DNA from: JAAYGT01 sp050252075
Lineage (GTDB): Bacteria; Pseudomonadota; Gammaproteobacteria; Burkholderiales; Burkholderiaceae_B
Direction of reading: 5' to 3'
Length of the DNA: 38,434 nucleotides
Assembly: GCA_050252075.1 (NCBI GenBank)
Contig: JBFWLP010000022.1
Span: 1-38,434 of the forward strand
Shown piece after piece: positions 1 through 8,962 of the stretch. How positions within the stretch are numbered: the stretch's first letter is position 1; each line of letters starts with the position of its first letter. Under the pieces are notes generated by a model that searched no databases, was not told where the DNA came from, and saw only the letters and a list, made by a program, of their open reading frames with translations. The translations under genes and the position numbers were made by a program.

Positions 1-572
1 CCAACTGGAACCTGTATCGCCTGGCCGGCGTCTTTACCCAACTGGGTATCGACACCGACGATCTGAAGTCCAGCCTGGCCGCGTTCGAACCCGCTTTCAT
101 GCACGCCTATCAGCAGGCAATGGCGGCAAAACTGGGCTTGCGTTCCTGGCAAGCCGGCGACGAGGCGCTGGTCGACGGCTGGTGGGGGCTGCTGCATCAT
201 CAGCAGGCCGATTTCACCCGCAGTTTTCGCAGCCTGTCCGCCGTGCCCGGCGATCCCGCCCGTTTTCTGGCCAACTTCACCGATCCCGGGCCTGTGCACG
301 ACTGGCTCGACGACTACCTGGCCCGCCTGTCCCGCGATGCCCGCCCCGACGCCGAGCGGGTGGCCCAAATGCATGCCGTGAACCCGGTGTATGTCCTGCG
401 CAATTATCTGGCGGAACAGGCCATTCAGACGGCGCAACGCGGCGACGCGTCCGAGATTGATACACTGCTTACCCTGCTGGCCGATCCGTTTACCGAGCGG
501 GCAGGGTACCAGGCCTATGCGGCGCCGCCTCCGGCCTGGGCTACCCGGCTACAGGTCAGTTGTTCGTCGTAG
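1..572 (+). CDS. selO: Protein adenylyltransferase SelO (YdiU/UPF0061), 3' end only
   Basis: This is the C-terminal part of a gene that begins before the window; the frame is open from base 3. The visible 189 residues hold the family's late conserved segment around MHAVNPVYVLRNYLAEQAI, a GD-E-LL-L linker, PF-ER-GY and PPPAWA, and end in VSCSS. SelO is a pseudokinase-fold enzyme that transfers AMP from ATP to Ser/Thr/Tyr of target proteins and is linked to redox stress. The Cys near the C-terminus matches the position that is selenocysteine in some eukaryotic homologues (family knowledge). The kinase-like catalytic core is outside the window, so activity cannot be judged. An internal ATG at 99 is not the true start, because conserved-looking sequence continues upstream of it. 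Confidence 0.9.
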   Translation, partial: NWNLYRLAGVFTQLGIDTDDLKSSLAAFEPAFMHAYQQAMAAKLGLRSWQAGDEALVDGWWGLLHHQQADFTRSFRSLSAVPGDPARFLANFTDPGPVHDWLDDYLARLSRDARPDAERVAQMHAVNPVYVLRNYLAEQAIQTAQRGDASEIDTLLTLLADPFTERAGYQAYAAPPPAWATRLQVSCSS

Positions 573-614
573 TTGCGTCAATGATTCTTTCCTCAACCTT
601 TTACAGTACTCCAC

Positions 615-1676
615 ATGTCAGGCAACACGTTAGGCAAAATTTTCTGTGTCACTAACTTTGGTGAATCCCATGGTCCGGCCATCGGAGCGGTGGTTGACGG
701 CTGCCCCCCCGGCCTGACCCTGACGGCGGCGGATATCCAGGGCGAGCTCGACCGGCGCCGGCCCGGCACGTCGCGGCATGTTACCCAGCGTCAGGAAGCC
801 GACCAGGTGGAGATACTTTCGGGTGTCTACGAGGGGGTGACCACGGGCACGCCCATCGGCCTGCTGATCCGCAACACCGACGCCCGCAGCAAAGACTATT
901 CGGCCATCGCCGATACATTTCGCCCCGGCCATGCCGATTACACGTATTGGCGCAAGTTCGGCGAACGCGACCCGCGCGGCGGCGGCCGTTCGTCGGCGCG
1001 GCTTACCGCACCCACGGTGGCTGCCGGTGCCATTGCCAAGAAATGGCTTGCGCAGCACTACGGCGTGCTCATACGCGGTTACATGAGCCAGCTGGGCCCC
1101 ATTCAGATACCGTTCGAGTCCTGGGACCACGTGCCGGAAAACCCCTTTTTCGCGCCCAATGCGCACATTATTCCCGAGCTGGAAGCTTTCATGGATCAGT
1201 TGCGACGCGACGGCGATTCCATCGGTGCGCGCGTCGAGGTCGTGGCTTCGGGCGTCCCTGCGGGCCTGGGTGAACCGCTGTACGATCGCCTTGATGCTGA
1301 TATCGCCCATGCCATGATGGGGCTCAATGCCGTAAAGGCGGTATCCCTGGGGGCCGGATTCCAGGCCGTCACCCAACGCGGCTCAGAGCACGGCGATGAA
1401 ATCACACCCGCCGGTTTCACCACCAACAACGCCGGGGGCGTGCTGGGGGGTATTTCTTCCGGGCAGGATATCACCGTGTCGGTAGCCATCAAGCCTACGT
1501 CCAGCATCCGGGTCGAGCGCCAGTCCATCACCCGCGCCGGCGAACCCATCGCCGTGCAGACATTGGGCCGGCACGATCCCTGCGTGGGTATTCGTGCCAC
1601 CCCCATTGTGGAAGCCCTGCTGGCCATAGTGCTCATGGATCATGCCTTGCGCCAGCGCGCACAAAATGGAGTATAA
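615..1676 (+). CDS. aroC: Chorismate synthase
   Basis: 353 residues, normal length. It converts 5-enolpyruvylshikimate-3-phosphate to chorismate, the last common step of aromatic amino acid synthesis, using reduced FMN. Visible signatures are GESHGPAIGAVVDGCPPG near residues 16-33, RRRPGTS near 47-53, DPRGGGRSSAR near 117-127 and the C-terminal GRHDPCVGIRATPIVEA. The start is the first ATG before the conserved SGNTLGKIF; no strong Shine-Dalgarno sequence precedes it. It lies 42 bases after selO on the same strand and may be co-transcribed with it. trpF at 12.25 kb is a later enzyme of the tryptophan branch. Confidence 0.97.
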   Translation: MSGNTLGKIFCVTNFGESHGPAIGAVVDGCPPGLTLTAADIQGELDRRRPGTSRHVTQRQEADQVEILSGVYEGVTTGTPIGLLIRNTDARSKDYSAIADTFRPGHADYTYWRKFGERDPRGGGRSSARLTAPTVAAGAIAKKWLAQHYGVLIRGYMSQLGPIQIPFESWDHVPENPFFAPNAHIIPELEAFMDQLRRDGDSIGARVEVVASGVPAGLGEPLYDRLDADIAHAMMGLNAVKAVSLGAGFQAVTQRGSEHGDEITPAGFTTNNAGGVLGGISSGQDITVSVAIKPTSSIRVERQSITRAGEPIAVQTLGRHDPCVGIRATPIVEALLAIVLMDHALRQRAQNGV

Positions 1677-1725
1677 AAACCGTTCGCCGGCCGGTTGGCC
1701 GGGGTTCATGCAAGGAGCTCCCATC

Positions 1726-2556
1726 ATGAAAGCTTGTCGTCGTTTACTGAAACGTGGTGCCGTCATTGGCACGATAGTGGCTCTTGCCGGTTGCGCGGCG
1801 GTGCAAACCACCGGATCGGGCACCGTCGGGGTGGAGCGCCAGCAATACATGTCGGGCCTGGTGTCGGAAGCGGCCTTGCAACAAGAAGCCGCGCAGCAAT
1901 ACAACGGTTTGCTGTCGCAGGCGCGTGCGCAAGGGGCGCTCGACCAAAACAAAGCGCTTACCCGGCGCGTGCAGGGCATCGCCCAGCGCCTCATCCGGCA
2001 AGTGGGTGTTTTCCGTCCCGACGCCGCGAACTGGAACTGGCAGGTTCATGTGCTGTCTATCGACGAAGTCAACGCCTGGTGCATGCCGGGGGGGAAAATT
2101 GCCGTCTACACCGGCCTGATCAATCGCATCAAACCAACCGATGCCGAACTGGCCGCGATTATCGGCCATGAAATGGCCCATGCACTGCGCGAGCACGCGC
2201 GCGAGCAGGTGTCCCAGCAAATGGCCGCCAATATCGGCCTGACGGTGTTGTCGGCAGTCACCGGCTCGCAGGCCACCGCCGATTTGGGCGGTGCCTTGTC
2301 CAACGTAATGTTCACCCTGCCCAACAGCCGTACGCACGAAACCGAAGCCGATCTCATTGGTGTCGAGCTTGCTGCGCGTGCCGGGTACGATCCCCGCGCC
2401 GCCGTTACGCTGTGGCAGAAAATGGGTGCCCTGGGCGGTTCGCGTCCCCCCGAGTTTTTATCCACCCATCCGTCGGCGGCAACCCGGATGCAAGAACTGG
2501 GTGTTGCGGCCGAGCGCGTCATGCCGCTTTATCAGCAGGCCCGCAAAGGGTCTTAG
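1726..2556 (+). CDS. M48 family metallopeptidase, outer-membrane/periplasmic lipoprotein (LoiP/BepA-like)
   Basis: 276 residues from the ATG at 1726, which has AAGGAG 8 bases upstream. An in-frame start at 1642 would overlap aroC and spoil the signal peptide, so I prefer 1726. The N-terminus is a lipoprotein signal (KACRRLLKR, hydrophobic stretch, LAGC) with the lipidated Cys at residue 23. The catalytic zinc motif HEMAH is at residues 148-152, and the third zinc ligand is probably the Glu of HETEAD. Relatives (LoiP/YggG, BepA, YcaL of E. coli) are periplasmic proteases that degrade misfolded outer-membrane proteins. There is no TPR region, so it is nearer LoiP/YcaL than BepA. Substrate unknown. 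Confidence 0.88.
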   Translation: MKACRRLLKRGAVIGTIVALAGCAAVQTTGSGTVGVERQQYMSGLVSEAALQQEAAQQYNGLLSQARAQGALDQNKALTRRVQGIAQRLIRQVGVFRPDAANWNWQVHVLSIDEVNAWCMPGGKIAVYTGLINRIKPTDAELAAIIGHEMAHALREHAREQVSQQMAANIGLTVLSAVTGSQATADLGGALSNVMFTLPNSRTHETEADLIGVELAARAGYDPRAAVTLWQKMGALGGSRPPEFLSTHPSAATRMQELGVAAERVMPLYQQARKGS

Positions 2557-2611
2557 TGGCATAATAGTTATTTACCTATTTTTTTAATTTTTACGAGACA
2601 AGAGCACTGCC

Positions 2612-4012
2612 ATGGCACGAACTTTGTATGACAAGCTCTGGGATGCGCACGTTGTGCACCAGGAGTCCGACGGTACCTGTTTGCTGTATATCGACCGACA
2701 CTTGCTCCACGAAGTGACCAGCCCGCAGGCCTTCGAGGGCCTGCGCATGGCCGCACGCAAGCCATGGCGTATCAGTGCCAACCTGGCAGTTGCCGATCAC
2801 AACGTTCCCACCACGGGGCGTGCCCAGGGCATTGCCGACCCCATTTCCCGCCTGCAGGTTGATACGCTCGACGAAAACTGCGAAGCCTTCGGTATTACCG
2901 AGTTTCGCATGAACGATGTGCGGCAGGGTATCGTGCACATCATCGGGCCCGAGCAGGGTGCCACCTTGCCCGGCATGACGGTCGTCTGCGGCGATTCACA
3001 CACCAGCACGCACGGTGCCGTGGGTGCACTGGCATTCGGTATCGGCACATCCGAGGTAGAGCACGTTCTGGCCACCCAGACACTGCTCATGAAGAAAGCC
3101 AAGAACCTGCTGGTGCGGGTTGAAGGTACCCTGCCCAAGGGCTGTACGGCCAAAGATCTCGTGCTGCATGTCATCGGCATTATCGGTACCGCCGGCGGTA
3201 CGGGTCATGCCATTGAGTTTGCCGGCAGCACCATTCGCAGCCTGTCCATGGAAGGCCGCATGACGGTTTGCAACATGGCCATTGAAGCGGGTGCGCGCTC
3301 GGGCATGGTCGCCGTCGACGACAAAACCATCGACTACTTCCGCGGCCGCCCTTACGCGCCCGTCGGGGCCTTGTGGGATCAGGCCGTGGCCTACTGGAAA
3401 ACCTTGCATACCGATGAAGGGGCAACGTTCGATCGCACCATCCAGGTCGATGCGCGTGAAATCAAACCCCAGGTCACCTGGGGCACATCGCCCGAAATGG
3501 TGCTGCCGGTCGATGCCCGGGTACCCGACCCCGACAAGGAAAAAGACGACGTCCGTCGCAACGGCATGGAACGCGCCCTGGAATACATGGGGCTCAAACC
3601 CAATATGCCCATTACCGATATCAGGATCGACCGTGTATTCATTGGTTCGTGCACCAACGCGCGCATCGAAGACATCCGCGCGGCGGCCGATGTCGCCCGC
3701 GGGCGCCGTGTGGCATCGAACGTCAAGCAGGCCATGGTGGTTCCCGGTTCCGGTCTGGTGAAACTGCAGGCCGAAAAGGAAGGTCTCGACAAAGTCCTGA
3801 AGGAAGCGGGTTTTGAATGGCGCGAGCCCGGTTGCTCCATGTGCCTGGCCATGAATGCCGATCGCCTTGAACCCGGTGAACGCTGTGCCTCCACATCGAA
3901 TCGCAACTTCGAAGGTCGCCAGGGGCAGGGCGGGCGCACGCACCTGCTCAGCCCCGCCATGGCCGCTGCCGCTGCCATCGCCGGCCATTTTGTCGATATC
4001 CGCTCCCTGTAA
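2612..4012 (+). CDS. leuC: 3-isopropylmalate dehydratase, large subunit
   Basis: 466 residues, full length. With LeuD it isomerises 2-isopropylmalate to 3-isopropylmalate in leucine synthesis, using a [4Fe-4S] cluster. The cluster ligands are visible: Cys347 in IGSCTNARIED and Cys408/Cys411 in GCSMCLAMN. Aconitase-fold motifs such as CGDSHTSTHGA and NFEGRQG are also present. It starts a leuCD pair; leuD begins 10 bases after the stop. The 55-base gap upstream is AT-rich (2557-2611) and probably holds the promoter, but I cannot assign boxes with confidence. No leucine-rich leader peptide is visible. Confidence 0.97.
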   Translation: MARTLYDKLWDAHVVHQESDGTCLLYIDRHLLHEVTSPQAFEGLRMAARKPWRISANLAVADHNVPTTGRAQGIADPISRLQVDTLDENCEAFGITEFRMNDVRQGIVHIIGPEQGATLPGMTVVCGDSHTSTHGAVGALAFGIGTSEVEHVLATQTLLMKKAKNLLVRVEGTLPKGCTAKDLVLHVIGIIGTAGGTGHAIEFAGSTIRSLSMEGRMTVCNMAIEAGARSGMVAVDDKTIDYFRGRPYAPVGALWDQAVAYWKTLHTDEGATFDRTIQVDAREIKPQVTWGTSPEMVLPVDARVPDPDKEKDDVRRNGMERALEYMGLKPNMPITDIRIDRVFIGSCTNARIEDIRAAADVARGRRVASNVKQAMVVPGSGLVKLQAEKEGLDKVLKEAGFEWREPGCSMCLAMNADRLEPGERCASTSNRNFEGRQGQGGRTHLLSPAMAAAAAIAGHFVDIRSL

Positions 4013-4022
4013 GGACGCCATC

Positions 4023-4673
4023 ATGCAAGCATTTACTACCCACCCAGGCCTGGTTGCTCCGCTCGACCGCGAGAACGTGGATACCGACCTGATCATCCCC
4101 AAGCAGTTCCTGAAATCGATCAAGCGCACCGGCTTTGGTCCCAACCTCTTCGACGAGCTCCGCTATCTGGATCACGGCGAGCCGGGCATGGACAACTCCA
4201 AGCGCCCCGTCAACCCCGATTTCGTGCTGAATCAGCCGCGTTATCAGGGCGCCTCCATTTTGCTGGCACGCAAGAATTTCGGTTGCGGTTCCAGCCGGGA
4301 GCATGCCCCCTGGGCCTTGTTGCAGTTCGGTTTTCGGGCCATTATCGCGCCGTCGTACGCCGACATTTTCTTCAATAACAGTTTCAAGAACGGCCTGCTG
4401 CCCATCATTCTTCCCGAGCTGCAGGTGGCCCGCCTGTTCGACGAAGTGAAGGCGTTTCCCGGTTACAAATTAACCATCGATTTGCAGGAGCAGGTGGTCG
4501 TCACGGCCGATGGGCAGTCGCTGCCCTTTGACATCGAGCCATTTCGCAAGCATTGTTTGATCAATGGTCTGGACGACATCGGGCTCACACTGCAGAAGGC
4601 CGACATCATCCGCAGCTTCGAGGCCGAGCGTTTGGCGCGCCATCCCTGGCTTGAGTCGCGCCCCGTGGCGTAA
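4023..4673 (+). CDS. leuD: 3-isopropylmalate dehydratase, small subunit
   Basis: 216 residues from the ATG at 4023, giving the standard N-terminus (MQAFTTHPGLVAPLDRENVDTD). An in-frame start at 3855 would run inside leuC and is rejected. Signatures are DTDLIIPKQFLK near residues 20-31, and FGCGSSREHAPWAL near 88-101, the swivel-domain substrate loop of the family. It forms the heterodimer with LeuC and is surely co-transcribed and probably translationally coupled with it. Two hairpins follow before leuB. Confidence 0.97.
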   Translation: MQAFTTHPGLVAPLDRENVDTDLIIPKQFLKSIKRTGFGPNLFDELRYLDHGEPGMDNSKRPVNPDFVLNQPRYQGASILLARKNFGCGSSREHAPWALLQFGFRAIIAPSYADIFFNNSFKNGLLPIILPELQVARLFDEVKAFPGYKLTIDLQEQVVVTADGQSLPFDIEPFRKHCLINGLDDIGLTLQKADIIRSFEAERLARHPWLESRPVA

Positions 4674-4698
4674 TTTGCGGGTGTCATACGCGCGGAAG

Positions 4699-4757
4699 GA
4701 ATCCGGCCGGCCGGGTTCTTTTATGCAAGGGCTGCGGTGACGCCGCCCTTTTCTATT
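4699..4757 (+). terminator. Two tandem hairpins between leuD and leuB, second one terminator-like
   Basis: Hairpin one is an almost perfect inverted repeat at 4699-4718 (GAATCCGGCC/GGCCGGGTTC, one wobble) followed by TTTT. Hairpin two spans 4727-4750: AAGGGC, one unpaired base, GCG, a GTGA loop, CGC, one unpaired base, GCCCTT. It is followed by TTTTCTATTG and a run of seven T. The second fits a Rho-independent terminator. It would separate leuCD from leuB, or reduce transcription into it. Confidence 0.6.
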
Positions 4758-4786
4758 GTTTTTTTGCAACATACGGACACGAAAAG

Positions 4787-5863
4787 ATGAGTTACAAAAT
4801 TGCTGTACTGCCGGGTGACGGCATTGGTACCGAGATCACGGAACAGGCGGTTCGCGTGCTTCGCGCACTGGATATGAACCTGGAACTTGAAACGGCGCCT
4901 GTCGGCGGAGCCGCGTACGATCTGCACGGCCATCCGCTCCCCGAAAGCACACTGAATCTGGCAAAGAACTCATCGGCCATTTTGTTTGGTGCCGTCGGCG
5001 ACTGGAAGTACGACAAACTCGAGCGCCGGTTGCGTCCCGAGCAGGCCATTCTGGGCCTGCGCAAGGCACTGGGCCTGTTCGCCAATCTGCGACCGGCCAT
5101 TTTGTATCCGCAACTGGCGAACGCATCGTCGCTCAAGCCTGAAATCGTTTCCGGTCTGGATATTCTTATCGTGCGGGAACTTACCGGCGATATTTATTTC
5201 GGCCAGCCGCGTGGCATACGCACGCTCGACGACGGCCCGTTCAAGGGCGAGCGCCAGGGTTTCGACACCATGCATTACGCCGAAACCGAAATTCGCCGCA
5301 TTGCCCATGTGGCTTTTCAGGCCGCCGCCAAACGCGACAAGCGCCTTTGCAGCGTTGACAAGGCCAATGTGCTGGAGACCTCGCAGCTGTGGCGCGATGT
5401 CGTCACTGAAGTCGCCAAAGAGTATCCTCAGGTCGAACTGTCCCACATGTATGTAGACAACGCCGCCATGCAACTGGTGCGCCAGCCCAAGGCGTTCGAC
5501 GTCATCGTCACCGGCAATCTGTTCGGCGATATTCTGTCCGACGAAGCGTCCATGCTCACCGGTTCCATTGGCATGTTGCCGTCGGCGGCACTGAATGTCA
5601 GCAACCAGGGTTTGTACGAACCCAGTCACGGCTCGGCGCCCGACATCGCCGGAAAGAATGTCGCCAATCCTCTGGCAACTATTCTTTCCGCCGCCATGCT
5701 GTTGCGCTATTCGCTGAACGAAGCGGCACAGGCCGATCGTATCGAGGCCGCCGTCAGCGAGGTATTGTCGCAAGGCTTGCGTACGGCCGACATCTTCGAA
5801 GAGGGAACCACACGGGTCACGACCAGCCAAATGGGTGATGCCGTGCTGAAAGCTCTAAAATAG
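4787..5863 (+). CDS. leuB: 3-isopropylmalate dehydrogenase
   Basis: 358 residues, typical length. An NAD+-dependent, cytoplasmic, dimeric enzyme that oxidises and decarboxylates 3-isopropylmalate to 2-oxoisocaproate. Motifs include LPGDGIGTEI at the N-terminus, VRELTGDIYFGQPRG near residues 130-144, CSVDKANVLETSQLWR near 187-202, NLFGDILSDEASM and the nucleotide-binding EPSHGSAPDIAGKN. It follows leuD after 113 bases that contain two hairpins, so it may be expressed partly on its own. asd starts 41 bases downstream, probably in the same transcript. Confidence 0.97.
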   Translation: MSYKIAVLPGDGIGTEITEQAVRVLRALDMNLELETAPVGGAAYDLHGHPLPESTLNLAKNSSAILFGAVGDWKYDKLERRLRPEQAILGLRKALGLFANLRPAILYPQLANASSLKPEIVSGLDILIVRELTGDIYFGQPRGIRTLDDGPFKGERQGFDTMHYAETEIRRIAHVAFQAAAKRDKRLCSVDKANVLETSQLWRDVVTEVAKEYPQVELSHMYVDNAAMQLVRQPKAFDVIVTGNLFGDILSDEASMLTGSIGMLPSAALNVSNQGLYEPSHGSAPDIAGKNVANPLATILSAAMLLRYSLNEAAQADRIEAAVSEVLSQGLRTADIFEEGTTRVTTSQMGDAVLKALK

Positions 5864-5904
5864 GATAGTTACGCATTCTTCATAATTCAGGAAATCAAAT
5901 CATC

Positions 5905-7035
5905 ATGACTCAAGCAGTAGGTTTGGTCGGCTGGCGCGGGATGGTGGGCTCGGTGCTCATGCAGCGCATGCGCGACGAAAACGACTTTTCCCTTTTTCAG
6001 CCGGTTTTTTTCTCTACCAGTAACGCCGGCGGCGCGGCGCCCGGCTGGGCCGATGGTGCGGGCCCGCTTCAAGACGCCTACGATATCGCGGCGCTGAAAA
6101 AGCTGCCCATTATCGTCACTGCCCAAGGGGGCGATTACACCTCTGATGTGTATCCCAAACTGCGCCAGGCCGGCTGGAACGGTATCTGGATCGATGCAGC
6201 CAGCACATTGCGCATGGCCGACGATGCCATTATTGTGCTCGATCCCGTCAATCGCGACGTCATCGACGCCGCCATGAAGCGCGGTATCAAGAATTACGTG
6301 GGCGGCAACTGCACGGTCAGTTGCATGCTCATGGGGCTGGCCGGTCTGTTCAAGCAAGACCTCATCGAATGGATGACCAGCATGACCTACCAGGCCGCAT
6401 CGGGCGGTGGTGCTCAGCATATGCGTGAACTTCTGGTGCAGTTCGGGCTCCTCAATTCGGCTGTGGGTTCACTACTGAACGACCCGGCTTCCGCCATTCT
6501 GGAAATCGACCGGGGCGTATTGCAGGCCCAGAAAGATCCCTCGTTGCCCACCGATAATTTCATTGTTCCGCTGGGCGGCAACCTCATACCCTGGATCGAC
6601 AAAGATCTGGGCAACGGGGTTTCGCGCGAGGAATGGAAAGCCGAAGTGGAAACCAACAAGATTCTGGGCAGGGGAGAAACCTTCGGTACACCCGCCGTGC
6701 CTATCGACGGTCTTTGCGTGCGTATTGGTGCCATGCGCTGTCACAGCCAGGCGCTCACCATCAAACTCAAGCGCGATGTGCCCCTCGACGAAATCAGCGA
6801 CATCATTCGCCAGGGCTCCCGTTGGGCCAAAGTGATCGACAACGAAAAGGAATCGACAATTCACGGCCTTACGCCGGTGGCCGTTACCGGCACACTCGAC
6901 ATTCCCGTTGGCCGTCTGCGCAAGTTGTCCATGGGGCCGCAGTATCTCAGTGCATTTACCGTCGGCGACCAGCTGCTCTGGGGCGCGGCTGAGCCCTTGC
7001 GTCGCATGCTGCGTATTTCTCTGGGCGAACTGTAA
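5905..7035 (+). CDS. asd: Aspartate-semialdehyde dehydrogenase
   Basis: 376 residues. It reduces aspartyl-4-phosphate to aspartate semialdehyde with NADPH, feeding lysine, diaminopimelate, methionine, threonine and isoleucine synthesis. The N-terminus GLVGWRGMVGSVLMQRM is the NADP-binding loop of the gram-negative type. The catalytic Cys is residue 136 in GGNCTVSCMLMGL, and the active-site His and Arg are likely in RIGAMRCHSQ. A good Shine-Dalgarno (AGGAAAT) lies just upstream. The leuB-asd-fimV-truA order is familiar from Burkholderiales. fimV begins only 2 bases after the stop. Confidence 0.97.
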   Translation: MTQAVGLVGWRGMVGSVLMQRMRDENDFSLFQPVFFSTSNAGGAAPGWADGAGPLQDAYDIAALKKLPIIVTAQGGDYTSDVYPKLRQAGWNGIWIDAASTLRMADDAIIVLDPVNRDVIDAAMKRGIKNYVGGNCTVSCMLMGLAGLFKQDLIEWMTSMTYQAASGGGAQHMRELLVQFGLLNSAVGSLLNDPASAILEIDRGVLQAQKDPSLPTDNFIVPLGGNLIPWIDKDLGNGVSREEWKAEVETNKILGRGETFGTPAVPIDGLCVRIGAMRCHSQALTIKLKRDVPLDEISDIIRQGSRWAKVIDNEKESTIHGLTPVAVTGTLDIPVGRLRKLSMGPQYLSAFTVGDQLLWGAAEPLRRMLRISLGEL

Positions 7036-7037
7036 CC

Positions 7038-8954
7038 ATGGGAACATCGCAGGGCGTGTCCGGCAGGCCGGGAGCCGTTGCCGTCTCTCTGGCGTTGGGG
7101 TCCTTGGCCCTGTTGCTGGCGCCGGTGTCGGCGCATTCGGCCTCGGTCGGTCATGCCCGGCTGGTGTCTCCGGTAGGGCAGCCGCTGCGGATCACGGTTC
7201 CCGTGCACGATGTGTCGGCCCCCGAGCGTGATTCATTTGTCGCCACCGTTGCGCCCGAGTCGGCCTGGATCCAGGCCGGGTTGCGCCCCCCGGTCAGCCT
7301 GTCCAGCATGCAGGTTCGCGTGCAGCCCGGGTTCACTCCCGCAACAGTGCTTGTCGATATCGTGTCGCCGCTGCCCGTCACAGGGAATGTGGCGGATCTG
7401 CTTCTCGACATTCAAACGGCGCAAGGGCGTCAGCGCCATCAGGTAAGTTTGCTGGCCCAGGGCGGTGTGCAAGTGGCACCGCCGGCGGCGGCCACGGCGG
7501 CATCGGGGGCGGTGGGCGCCGCTATTGCGGTGCGTAAGGGCGACACCCTGTTTGCCATTGCGCAGCGCCATGCCGTGCCGGGAGTATCGGTTTACCAAAT
7601 GATGGTCGCGTTGTATCGCGCCAATCCAAAAGCCTTCATTCACCGGAATCTGAATCTGGTCAAGGCCGGCGCGACTCTGCAGGTTCCCGATCATGCCGCC
7701 CTTACCGCGCTGTCCGATCGCGAGGCGCGTCGTATTTTTGATCAGCATGCGCGTGCTTTTGCCCTGTATCGAAACCGTGCGGTCTCAACACCCGATGTCG
7801 CCGTTCAGGCGACCCAAGATGCCGCCTCGGGGCAGGTGGTTGCCGAAGTACCGGCAGGTACGGCGCCCGAACGTGTTGCGCCCACCGACCGCTTGCGATT
7901 GTCTGAGGGCGTGACAGGCACGGGTGCAGGTGCATCTTCTGCCGCAACAGCGTCGGGCGCTGCGCGGGCTGCAGCCTCGCCCGGTGCTTCCGTACGTGGT
8001 AACGGGCAGGAAAGCCCGGCGGCTGTCGGCGCTTCCGTAGCCGCCAATGGGCAGTCGGGCACTGCGGCTGCATCAGTAACAGGCAATGGGCCGGGCATGC
8101 CGAATTCGGCTGCCGGCGCCGATGACAAGGTGGCGCTGAACCGGGCGGTATCCGATGCCCAGGGCCGCGTCGGGCAACTGGAAGACAACGTTCGTCAGCT
8201 CAACGAGGCATTAAAAGCCCAAGGTCAGGTTGCCGGCGAACTTGCCCTGCAAGGTGCCAAAGCCCTGAGCGACATTGTCAGCGATTCAACCGATCCGTCA
8301 CGAGCCGGGGCATCCGGCCAGGCGTCCTCACCTTCAGTGTCTGCGGCCGCCGTTGGCACCGCCGCAAGCGGTAACAACGTTGGCGGCGTCAATGGCGCGG
8401 GAACCTCTGGTAACGCCGGCAGCAACAACGGAACTACGGGTGCTGGAACCACGGGTGCTGGAACTACGGGCAATGGCGGCACCAGCAATGGCGGTAACGG
8501 TGCTGCCCGGGCAGGTGCCGATAACGGCTCCTTCGCCGGGTCTGGTCAGGCGTCATCTGCCGCCGGCACAGGTACCGGAGCCGGCTCCGGCGTCACGGGC
8601 GGTGTCCAGGCCGGTACGGGTGGCGGTAGTATTGGCGCCGCTTCTGGAGCGGTCGGTGCTCCATCCCCGAATACGGCGCCGCCGTCAGATGATCTGGCAC
8701 GACGCGTTGCCGAACCTATTACTCAACAGGCAGAAAAAACTGTGTCCTGGTTACAAGCAAACTGGATGGTGCCGGCGGCGGGCTTGCTGGCGCTCCTCAT
8801 TCTGATCTTCGGGTGGCTTATTCGTCGTGGCCGCGCGGCCAACGAGGCTGCCAGCGCCGGCGAGGGTGCAATCACTGAAGCGATGATCCGCGAAAAACTT
8901 GAAAAGATCGATTTGAGTCTGGACGAGTCCGGCCAAGGGTCTAAAAAGGAATAA
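7038..8954 (+). CDS. fimV: FimV-like LysM-domain inner-membrane protein
   Basis: 638 residues. The order is: signal peptide (to about 35), FimV N-terminal domain (about 35-135), LysM domain (about 157-220, IAVRKGDTLFAIAQRH...), a DREARRIFDQHARAF segment, a long Ala/Gly/Ser/Thr linker (about 255-560) broken by a short coiled coil (QLEDNVRQLNEALKAQG), one membrane helix (about 576-598) and a short cytoplasmic tail. In Pseudomonas, FimV supports type IV pili and polar assembly through peptidoglycan binding. Here the cytoplasmic part is only about 40 residues and lacks the long TPR-containing tail of Pseudomonas FimV. No pilus gene is nearby. Identification rests on the N-terminal architecture and the leuB-asd-X-truA context. 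Confidence 0.85.
   Translation: MGTSQGVSGRPGAVAVSLALGSLALLLAPVSAHSASVGHARLVSPVGQPLRITVPVHDVSAPERDSFVATVAPESAWIQAGLRPPVSLSSMQVRVQPGFTPATVLVDIVSPLPVTGNVADLLLDIQTAQGRQRHQVSLLAQGGVQVAPPAAATAASGAVGAAIAVRKGDTLFAIAQRHAVPGVSVYQMMVALYRANPKAFIHRNLNLVKAGATLQVPDHAALTALSDREARRIFDQHARAFALYRNRAVSTPDVAVQATQDAASGQVVAEVPAGTAPERVAPTDRLRLSEGVTGTGAGASSAATASGAARAAASPGASVRGNGQESPAAVGASVAANGQSGTAAASVTGNGPGMPNSAAGADDKVALNRAVSDAQGRVGQLEDNVRQLNEALKAQGQVAGELALQGAKALSDIVSDSTDPSRAGASGQASSPSVSAAAVGTAASGNNVGGVNGAGTSGNAGSNNGTTGAGTTGAGTTGNGGTSNGGNGAARAGADNGSFAGSGQASSAAGTGTGAGSGVTGGVQAGTGGGSIGAASGAVGAPSPNTAPPSDDLARRVAEPITQQAEKTVSWLQANWMVPAAGLLALLILIFGWLIRRGRAANEAASAGEGAITEAMIREKLEKIDLSLDESGQGSKKE
8430..8474 (+). repeat. Three 15-base tandem units inside fimV
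   Basis: Three near-identical 15-base units (GGAACTACGGGTGCT-like) encode GTTGA, GTTGA, GTTGN in the low-complexity linker. As an in-frame repeat it could change copy number without breaking the gene. Confidence 0.8.
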
Positions 8955-8962
8955 TCAGGATC

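Noticed and set aside
630..1376. Long minus-strand ORFs opposite aroC, leuC, narG, thrS and others
   Set aside because: They are mirror images of well-identified genes, as expected in high-GC DNA, and their translations show no recognisable domains.
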